Below are positions 58,801 to 64,000 of a DNA stretch of 64,000 nt, piece by piece. Under the pieces are notes generated by a model, which was not told where the DNA came from, did not search any database, and was given only the letters and a program-made list of their open reading frames with translations. The position numbers and the translations under genes are program-made. Within the stretch, counting starts at the first letter, position 1. Each line of letters starts with the position of its first letter. Source of the DNA: JAGQIB01 sp041393395 (GTDB lineage Bacteria > ARS69); NCBI GenBank assembly GCA_041393395.1, contig JAWKKG010000003.1, positions 868,001-932,000 of the forward strand. Direction: 5' to 3'.

Positions 58801-59061
58801 GAGCACGACCGCGGCCACGCTGAGGTGCGCGACGCGTCGCCATTCGCGATGCCTCGCCACGAGGCCGAGGCCGATGAACACGAGCCCCGCCGCCACGAGC
58901 GGTCGCATCGGCGGCAACCACGGGCGGACCTGCGTCAGACCCGAGTTGCCGGTCTGCCAGCCCACGAGGACGGTCACGCCCAGCAGCGCGACGAGCAGTC
59001 CCGCGAGGAACGGAGCGCCGCGGAAGATCCGGCGAAGCAGCAGAACGAAGCGCATCGGCAT
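55810..59061 (-). CDS. Large membrane hybrid histidine kinase with CHASE-like, GAF and receiver domains
   Basis: The protein has about 1083 residues, from an ATG at 59061; another ATG two codons later is equally possible and no clear Shine-Dalgarno sequence is seen. Residues about 8-240 contain six or more helices split by a Pro/Glu-rich loop. A CHASE1-like extracytoplasmic domain spans about 270-480 (EATARGLRNEMITSTGSV), then a helix, a coiled coil and a GAF domain (about 570-690). HisKA follows (phospho-His in MLGHELRNPLGSIRTAMQ, about residue 715), then HATPase (about 830-945, N-box VLANLLANARKF, GLGLGLPIV), then a receiver (about 963-1080, Asp in VLVCDIGLPGMDGFE). All catalytic residues are intact. 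No partner regulator is adjacent; output may go through phosphotransfer. Confidence 0.92.
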   Translation of the reverse strand: MPMRFVLLLRRIFRGAPFLAGLLVALLGVTVLVGWQTGNSGLTQVRPWLPPMRPLVAAGLVFIGLGLVARHREWRRVAHLSVAAVVLVISSALPQFLPRAPIEAPPPPAAEETTEAAPSAPGTSVQKGAPAIDPELAEIVELPNEPVMVVDSAQNDDMGPDGPIAPNTLMAFALAAGAILVVRRSVYLGALLGVGVLTLGAVALLGYAADVTQAFGWGAAARMAIHSALAFTVFGSGVIFLAFEREAQIREERSWWRPVLVGTSAAVAGVLFWAALRAQEQDTIHRMVEATARGLRNEMITSTGSVVLALTRLADQGKESGWDSPAAWQKDARLTVGAFRGFELIEWIDARFAPRIVASTRDEPVRLADTYQNQIRRERALLVSRETGQAVVVGPFEVADDGGKVFRVIIPLASPSHPEAYLSGVFSAKRAFSALSRHLTPGYSVVVLCQGREVFREGELDLTTPPPWTRRMPLELPGAVPWEIALAPQPGLLAALATPLPGLALGASLLIAILLTLTFRFADVAALRARTLEDAVRDRTHELEQSMTNLRTEVQERRRTEDVLRRTQTLGRLVSAELDLSKVVQAVTDAATELTGAEAGSLDYTVRDEEGVAERRRAISGPLGSVFGGHDPAAHRFASELAVPVVSRSGQAQGTLRVAHGRPGRFRARDEEIAASLAAQAAIAMDNAMLYEAQRSASSRLKATNEAKDNFIHMLGHELRNPLGSIRTAMQVLTSSWRRDEMNGRSTSDNGDGDARRMRRIIDRQVDQLARLVDDLLEVSQLASDKLTLRPETADLREIVLDSVESVRARFEATGLVLTAAVPDHAVRVRADPYRVQQVLANLLANARKFTDAGGTIAVSLTEDVATGETTVSVADSGCGIDPADLARVFEPFVQTELARDRMTGGLGLGLPIVKGLVEAHGGRVEVRSEGQGLGADFRFTLPIDTSAAAQAPKPAANGTTSPRRILVVDDHRDSADALKRLLEISGNQVAVAYDGPAGLEQAREFSPDVLVCDIGLPGMDGFEVARRLQASPETKAIHLIALTGFGDEDTIRAAREAGFRLHLTKPVDTQRLATLLAECGRA

Positions 59062-59164
59062 CCGCAGGGGGAAAGGAAGGGCAGACGCCTGGACTATACC
59101 GAAGCCGGACCGCCTCTGGCGATCCCCGCGCGCCTTGGCTACCTTGCAGGCGGCGGAGGCGGCC

Positions 59165-61693
59165 TTGATCGATCGAGCGGAAATCTTCTGGTCCCGGGTG
59201 AGGCGGCTCGTGAGCCGGCACTCCTGGACCGCCCGGATCCTCGGCGCGAAGCCGGTGGTGGGCCACGCGGACGAGCCCGGCCTGGTCCTGATCCAGGTCG
59301 ACGGGCTCGGAGAGGCGGTCCTCCGGCGGGCACTGGCCGAGGGCAAGATGCCGTTCCTGCGTCACCTGGTGGAGGACGAGGGCTACGGCGTCCACCGGCT
59401 GTACTCCGGGGTGCCCAGCAACACGCCGGCGTTCCAGGCGGAGCTGTTCTGGGGGGTACCCGGCGTGGTGCCCGGGTTCGGGTTCCGCGACCCGGAGACG
59501 GGGCGCGCGGTCTGGATGACGCAGCGGGGCACCGCCGCCCGGGTGGAGGAGCAGCTCGCCGCGGAGCACGAGGGGCTGCTGCGCGGCGGGTCCGCCTGGT
59601 CGGACATCTACTCCGGCGGGGCGGCGGAGCCGCGGTTCTGCTCCTCCACGGCCGGCGTGAGCGACCTGCTGCGCGAGCTGTCGCCGGGGCGACTCGTGGG
59701 ACTGCTGGTCTGGCACGGCTGGAGCGTGGTCCGCGTGCTCGCGAACATCGTGGCGGAGACGGGGCTCGCGCTCTGGGACTTCGCGCGCGGCGCGATCGCC
59801 GGCCGCGATCTCGCGGCGGAGTTCCGGTTCATCGGCGAACGCGTGGGCGTCACGGCGGTGCTGCGCGAGATCATCACCGCCGGCGCGTGCGTGGACGCGG
59901 ACCGCGGTCTCCCGATCGTGCATCTGAACTACCTGGGCTACGACGAGCACGCGCACCGCCGCGGCCCCGACTCGGGCTTCGCGCTGTGGGCACTCCAGGG
60001 AATCGACGCCTCCATCCGCCGCGTGTGGCTCGCCGCGCACCGATCGCGTCACCGCGACTACCAGGTGTGGATCTACTCGGATCACGGGCAGGAAACGGTC
60101 ACCGCGTACCGCCCGCGCTACGGCGAGACGATCGAGGTCGCGGCGCGCCGCGCGTGGGACGCGTGGAAGGCGGGACGCGAGGCACAGCCGCGCCCCGAGA
60201 ACCCGGCGGCCGGCGCGTCCGAACGCTTCGTCCGCGCGGAACGTCGCGGGCATCGCACGGCCGCGATGCGCGAGGAGCTGCCGGACTGGATGCGTCGGTG
60301 GAAGGAACGTCCGGGGGAGGAGCCGGCGCCGGTGGCGGAGGAGGGCGAGCCGTTCGTCCTGGAGCGCGGCCCGATCGGGTTCATGTACCTGCCGGAAGGC
60401 GAGCGGGATTTCGAGACCCGGCGAGCCGTGGCGGCGCGCGTGGCGCGCGAGGGACGTTCGCCCACCGTCCTCGTGGCCACGGAAGACGGCGGCGCGATCG
60501 CGTTCCCGGACGACGGGGGCGAGATCCGGCTGCCGGGCGAGGAAGAGGCGCTGCTCGGCCCGGACCATCCGCACCGGGAAGCCGTGGTGCAGGATCTATT
60601 GCGGCTCGTGCACCACGAGCTGTCCGGCGAGCTCGTGCTGCTGAGCTGGCACCCGGCGCGACCGATGTCGTTCAACGTGGTGAACGGCGCGCACGGCGGA
60701 CCGGGACCCCGCGAGACGACCGCGTTCCTGGTGACGCCGCCGGAGACGAACGAATCCGTGCCGCGCCATCGTTTGCGCGCGTCCGGCCTGCGCGAGCTCG
60801 CGCGCGACGTGCTCGACCCGACCCGCGCGAACCTGCGCCGGCACCGCATGCGCGCGGTGAGCGGAACGTCGGATCGCCTGCTGCGCATCGCCACCTACAA
60901 CGTCCACGGCTGCCGCGGCATGGACGGGCGCTACTCGGTCGAGCGCATCGCGCGCACGCTCGCCCGCCTCGCGCCCGACGTGGTCTGCCTGCAGGAGCTG
61001 GACCTCCAGCGCGCGCGGTCGGGCGGTCTCGATCAGGGACGCGAGATCGCGCAGCGCCTGGAGACCGACTATTTCTCGCACGCGGTGCGCGAGGCGGACG
61101 ACGGTCTGTTCGGAAACGCGGTGCTGTCCACGTTGCCGGTCCGTCTCGTGGCGGCGGGTCCGCTGCCGGCGCTCGACACGCGCCTCGACCTCGAGCCGCG
61201 CGGCGTGCTGTGGGTGGAGATCGATCTCGACGGGATCCCGGTGCAGGTCTTCAACACGCACCTCTCGATCCTGTCCCGCGAACGTCGCCTGCAGGTGCAG
61301 GAGCTGCTGTCGGAGCGCTGGCTGGGTCACCCGGACTGCACCGGCCCCGTGATCCTGCTCGGGGATTTCAACGCGGCCACGGACTCGTGGTGCTCGCACC
61401 GTCTCGCGGAGCGTGTACCGAACATCGTGGATCAGGAGATCGAACTGCCGGGACCGCGCTCGCCGATCCGTCCCACGTGGTCGGGGCGCCTGCCCGTCCG
61501 CCGGATCGATCACGTGTTCGCGAGCGAGCACTTCCGGGTGAGACGCGTGGACGCGCCGCGCAACCGCCTCACGCGCGTGGCGTCGGATCACCTGCCGCTG
61601 GTGGTGGACCTCTCGATCGATTCCTCGTCGCTCGTGCCCCAGTCGGGCGTGAGCCGCAGGAACTGGAGCGAGACGAGCGAGAGCAGGACGTAG
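59165..61693 (+). CDS. Alkaline-phosphatase-superfamily phosphodiesterase fused to EEP domain
   Basis: The protein has 842 residues from a TTG with GGAGG six bases upstream. Domain 1 (about 35-545) has type I phosphodiesterase features: VLIQVDGLGEAVLRRAL, Thr nucleophile in VPSNTPAFQAELFWG, VHLNYLGYDEHAHRRGPDSG and WIYSDHGQETV. Domain 2 (about 570-815) is a complete EEP fold: RIATYNVHGCRGMDGRYS, VVCLQELDLQRARSGG, NTHLSILSRERRLQ, LLGDFNAATDSW, RRIDHVF and SDHLPLVVDL. No signal peptide is evident. Two phosphoester hydrolases in one chain suggest sequential attack on one phosphodiester substrate; which one is unknown. The last 106 bases overlap the convergent PqiA-like gene. Confidence 0.88.
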   Translation: MIDRAEIFWSRVRRLVSRHSWTARILGAKPVVGHADEPGLVLIQVDGLGEAVLRRALAEGKMPFLRHLVEDEGYGVHRLYSGVPSNTPAFQAELFWGVPGVVPGFGFRDPETGRAVWMTQRGTAARVEEQLAAEHEGLLRGGSAWSDIYSGGAAEPRFCSSTAGVSDLLRELSPGRLVGLLVWHGWSVVRVLANIVAETGLALWDFARGAIAGRDLAAEFRFIGERVGVTAVLREIITAGACVDADRGLPIVHLNYLGYDEHAHRRGPDSGFALWALQGIDASIRRVWLAAHRSRHRDYQVWIYSDHGQETVTAYRPRYGETIEVAARRAWDAWKAGREAQPRPENPAAGASERFVRAERRGHRTAAMREELPDWMRRWKERPGEEPAPVAEEGEPFVLERGPIGFMYLPEGERDFETRRAVAARVAREGRSPTVLVATEDGGAIAFPDDGGEIRLPGEEEALLGPDHPHREAVVQDLLRLVHHELSGELVLLSWHPARPMSFNVVNGAHGGPGPRETTAFLVTPPETNESVPRHRLRASGLRELARDVLDPTRANLRRHRMRAVSGTSDRLLRIATYNVHGCRGMDGRYSVERIARTLARLAPDVVCLQELDLQRARSGGLDQGREIAQRLETDYFSHAVREADDGLFGNAVLSTLPVRLVAAGPLPALDTRLDLEPRGVLWVEIDLDGIPVQVFNTHLSILSRERRLQVQELLSERWLGHPDCTGPVILLGDFNAATDSWCSHRLAERVPNIVDQEIELPGPRSPIRPTWSGRLPVRRIDHVFASEHFRVRRVDAPRNRLTRVASDHLPLVVDLSIDSSSLVPQSGVSRRNWSETSESRT

Positions 61694-62127
61694 GACACGA
61701 ACCAGTAGAAGCCGACCTCGAGGTTCGCGTCGAGCTGGTCCGTGGCCTTTGCGGACAGGAACGCCACGTACACCGCCACCACGAAGACGTCGTTCATGGC
61801 CCACTTGCTGATGCCGCGCGCGAAGTTCGCGATGTAGCGGCGGGGGAGCGCGGCGCGCAGCGACAGCGCCACGCCGAGCAGCACGCCCTTCACGATCGGC
61901 ACCACCACGCCGAACAGGAAGATCAGTCCCGCCACGAGATCGTTGCCCGAGTCGTGCAGACTCTCCACGGTCTGCAGGATGCTGCGGGTCTCGCGGAACA
62001 CCTCGCGCTCGGTGCCGAACAGCGAGATCTTCGCGGTGATCGTGATCAGCGGCTTCGTGATGCCGGGCCACAGCGCCGCGAACGAGGCGACGAGCAGCGC
62101 CAGCCCGATCGCGTTGCGGACCTTCAC
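61588..62127 (-). CDS. PqiA-like (paraquat-inducible protein A) membrane protein
   Basis: The 179-residue protein starts at a GTG. It has four hydrophobic helices (about 5-22, 65-85, 105-130 and 140-160). The sequence runs LWPGITKPLITITAKISLFG, then GLIFLFGVVVPIVKGVLLGV and RYIANFARGISKWAMNDVFV, with the conserved W-x-M-x-D-V-F segment of PqiA-family half-domains. E. coli PqiA has two such halves and about 417 residues; this is a single half without the zinc cysteines. The family works with MCE proteins in lipid transport across the envelope, but no MCE gene is adjacent. Its C-terminal 35 codons lie antisense to the end of the phosphatase-EEP gene. Confidence 0.87.
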   Translation of the reverse strand: MKVRNAIGLALLVASFAALWPGITKPLITITAKISLFGTEREVFRETRSILQTVESLHDSGNDLVAGLIFLFGVVVPIVKGVLLGVALSLRAALPRRYIANFARGISKWAMNDVFVVAVYVAFLSAKATDQLDANLEVGFYWFVSYVLLSLVSLQFLRLTPDWGTSDEESIERSTTSGR

Positions 62128-62167
62128 GACGCGCGCCGCGCGGGAGAGCGGCGGGGGCCGGGCCGCG

Positions 62168-63460
62168 TCACGAGGCGAGGCCGAGGTTCTGGCGCAGGCG
62201 ACTCGCCCACGGGCTCTTGGGATCGGCCTCGAGGTACACGCGCGCGTGACGTCGCGCGTCCTGGGCGCGTCCCGCGCCGAGGTAGGCCTCGGCGAGGTTG
62301 TAGTGCGCGTCCGGGAACGCGGGAGCGAGCTCCACCGCGCGACGTCCGGCCGCGATCGCTTCTTCCCACTCCTCGAACTGCGCGTGCACGCTCGCGAGGT
62401 TGTTCCAGGCCTCCGCGTACGCGGGATCGATCTCCACCGCCTGCTCGAATCGCGAGAGCGCCTCCTCGAGCCGGCCGAGCGAGTGCAGCACGTTGCCGAG
62501 GTTGAACGCGATCTCGGCCGACGGGCCGCCCGCGAGCAACGCCTCGCGGTACGCGCGCGCGGCCTCGTCCAGGTGATCCGCGTCCTCGAGCTCGAGCGCG
62601 AGCTCGAACCATTCGTCGGCCGTGCGGGGATTCGTGGGCAGCACGGGAGCGGCGGCCGGCGGTGAGTGCGGAGTCGGCGTCGAGGCGCCGGCGCCCCCCT
62701 CGATCACGAAGAGGCGCGGCCGGCCGGCCGGCGGGGTCTCTTCCGGGGAGTCGAGGTCCGAGTCGTCGTCCGAGCCCGCCGGCGCGGCGGGGCCCGAGTT
62801 GCCGGTTGCGCCTTCCGCGCCGAAGCCGAGCGTCATCTGGCCGGACGGCTCCGCGAGGCGTCCCGGTCCGAGGCGGACCAGCAGGCCGGCGGATCCGCCG
62901 AGCGTGTCCAGACGTTGCAAGGCACTCTCGTTCTCGGGGAGCCAGCGCGCGAGCTGCGCGAGGCTCTCGCGGATCGTGGCCACGGACGCGCCGCGCGCCG
63001 TGAGCTCCGCGAGGCGCTTGACCTCCGCCGCCTGGCGGAAGTCGAAGTAGTCGAGCCGGGCCTCCGTGCGTGCCGGCTTGAGGATGCCGCGACGGATCCA
63101 CGCGCGGATGCGGCGAGCGGGGATGCGCAGGAGCCGCGCGAGCTGGGCCGTGGTGTAGAGCGTGTCGAGCGGGCGCTCGTCGACGCCGGTGGCGCCGAGC
63201 GCGGCGAGGAAGTCGTGCTCGGAGACGATTTCGAGCGAACGGCCGCCCTCGATCAGCGCGCGTGCTCGTTCCAGGTTCACGGCGAGGTGACCGTCGTCCT
63301 GGATCGGCCACGGTTCTGCGCCGACCACCACGATGTCCGTCGACTCGTCGCAGCGCGACACCGGCGTGCCGCCGGCCTGCGCCACGAGCTCCGCCGCCTC
63401 CTCGCGCGTGACCGCGGCAAAGCGGCCGGCGAACGCCACGCGTCGTCCCCGGTAACTCAT
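62168..63460 (-). CDS. BRCT - MerR-type helix-turn-helix - TPR fusion protein
   Basis: The 430-residue protein starts at an ATG with GGGAG six bases upstream; an upstream in-frame ATG lacks a site. Residues about 3-80 are a BRCT domain (VAFAGRFAAVTREEAAELVA, GGTPVSRCDESTDIVVVG). Residues about 100-175 are a MerR-like winged helix (YTTAQLARLLRIPARRIRAW, GILKPARTEARLDYFDFRQA). An acidic, Pro-rich linker spans about 225-290. Residues about 300-425 are TPR repeats (AFNLGNVLHSLGRLEEALSR, AWNNLASVHAQFEEWEEAIA, HYNLAEAYLGAGRAQDARRH). It could bind DNA through the central part while the ends mediate protein contacts. The biological role is unknown. Confidence 0.9.
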   Translation of the reverse strand: MSYRGRRVAFAGRFAAVTREEAAELVAQAGGTPVSRCDESTDIVVVGAEPWPIQDDGHLAVNLERARALIEGGRSLEIVSEHDFLAALGATGVDERPLDTLYTTAQLARLLRIPARRIRAWIRRGILKPARTEARLDYFDFRQAAEVKRLAELTARGASVATIRESLAQLARWLPENESALQRLDTLGGSAGLLVRLGPGRLAEPSGQMTLGFGAEGATGNSGPAAPAGSDDDSDLDSPEETPPAGRPRLFVIEGGAGASTPTPHSPPAAAPVLPTNPRTADEWFELALELEDADHLDEAARAYREALLAGGPSAEIAFNLGNVLHSLGRLEEALSRFEQAVEIDPAYAEAWNNLASVHAQFEEWEEAIAAGRRAVELAPAFPDAHYNLAEAYLGAGRAQDARRHARVYLEADPKSPWASRLRQNLGLAS

Positions 63461-63599
63461 CCACCACTCCCATCCTCGGACGCGGCGAAGATATGACGGC
63501 GACGCGACGTCCACAAGGGCCGGTCACCCGAAGGTAGCGGGTCCGAATGACCCACGACCCACCCGACGGCGGCCGGCCCGGGGACGGGGGAGGGAGTTG

Positions 63600-64000
63600 C
63601 TACGGCTTCGCCGAGAGCGGCGGGGGGAACTTCGCGAGGACGGCCTCGGCGATCTTCTCGTAGTCGTTGTCCGGGGAGGTCGGGTCCGCGAGTCCCTTGC
63701 CCCAGCCGAACCAGACGAGCTGACTCGTCCGGGTGTCGATGATCTCCACGATCACGTCGCCTTCCTCGAGGCTCTCGTACTCGAAGCCCTCCACCTGCCA
63801 GTCGCTATCGAACGGCTCCGTGACCTGCGGGTCCTGCTTGCCGTGATCCGGCACGTCGCCCACGCCCGAGCGACCCGGGGTGATGATGTCCGGCTGGGTC
63901 AGATCCCCGTCGTCGACCTGCACGCGGAGCTTCGCGACCTCCACCCCGAGGATGTAGTGCACCCGGAAGTCGGGATTCCGGTCGGTCGGTCCCTCGAAGC
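63600..64000 (-). CDS. DUF4136-like envelope protein (5' truncated)
   Basis: The C-terminal 133 residues are present; the frame stays open to the window edge, so the start is missing. The visible part begins near FEGPTDRNPDFRVHYILGVE, followed by a loop and DWQVEGFEYESLEEGDVIVE, IIDTRTSQLVWFGWGKGLAD and EKIAEAVLAKFPP. This is the usual DUF4136 pattern: NPDFxVxY strand, EGDVxVEIIDxxTxxLVWxG, and a final helix ending in KFPP. Such proteins are mostly lipoproteins of the outer membrane; the signal peptide is outside the window. A GTG at 63962 is in frame but too late to be the real start. Confidence 0.85.
   Translation of the reverse strand, partial: FEGPTDRNPDFRVHYILGVEVAKLRVQVDDGDLTQPDIITPGRSGVGDVPDHGKQDPQVTEPFDSDWQVEGFEYESLEEGDVIVEIIDTRTSQLVWFGWGKGLADPTSPDNDYEKIAEAVLAKFPPPLSAKP

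Noticed and set aside
58207..62505. Very long open frames antisense to the hybrid kinase and overlapping the fusion enzyme
   Set aside because: They arise from high GC content and have Arg/Gly/Glu-rich composition with no domains, whereas the overlapping genes carry intact catalytic motifs.

Overview
The window is a very GC-rich stretch of bacterial chromosome. By eye at least two thirds of bases are G or C; I did not compute it. It is densely packed with genes. It has no rRNA, no convincing tRNA, no CRISPR array, no insertion sequence and no phage gene. Several traits suggest a Gram-negative, diderm bacterium of the FCB or candidate-phylum type (Eisenbacteria or Krumholzibacteriota-like): an Rnf subunit, LpoB-type lipoproteins, a PqiA-like protein, and four secreted proteins ending in a FlgD/type-IX-secretion-like C-terminal domain. 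That placement is inference only.

Layout. 1-650: end of an rnf operon (rnfA) and a tiny Cys-rich membrane protein. 0.8-5 kb: two convergent secreted proteins with C-terminal sorting-type domains. 5-8.2 kb: an ECF-like sigma factor with a membrane-anchored VCBS protein, and a divergent unknown gene. 8.3-10 kb: TANGO2/NRDE protein and Hsp33. 10-12 kb: a lipoprotein pair including LpoB. 12.3-16.3 kb: oligoendopeptidase F coupled to a long GreA-domain protein. 16.4-21.8 kb: two tandem VPS10/BNR secreted paralogues, each with a candidate promoter and an intrinsic terminator. 21.8-26 kb: a sulfatase-superfamily lipoprotein, a DD-carboxypeptidase and quinolinate synthase. 26-28.4 kb: a cold-shock protein with a structured leader, and a Cwh43-like membrane nuclease-fold protein. 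28.5-30.9 kb: an ArsR-methyltransferase fusion and S-adenosylhomocysteinase. 31-36 kb: a membrane protein, a DUF547 protein, a GT39-like transferase, a sulfotransferase with an ABM protein, and a response regulator. 36-41.4 kb: a five-heme cytochrome, small lipoproteins, SthA transhydrogenase and two YvlB-like domain proteins. 41.7-42.9 kb: a degenerate hybrid kinase. 42.8-52.6 kb: an eight-gene, translationally coupled lipid operon. 53-55.1 kb: a sigma54 regulator and its kinase. 55.4-64 kb: a large hybrid kinase, a phosphatase-EEP fusion, a PqiA-like protein, a BRCT-MerR-TPR protein and a truncated DUF4136 protein.

The most distinctive system is the 42.8-52.6 kb operon. It encodes two long-chain acyl/thioester reductases, two AMP-forming acyl ligases, a free acyl carrier protein, a crotonase, a PlsC acyltransferase and a pyruvyltransferase-like protein. 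Most junctions overlap by 1-8 bases. The set resembles a split form of the multidomain ElbD enzyme of myxobacterial ether-lipid synthesis and probably makes an unusual (ether, wax or glyco-) lipid. Also notable are an apparently leaderless ArsR-methyltransferase gene whose operator overlaps its own start codon, and a cold-shock gene with a terminator-like hairpin between its promoter and its start.
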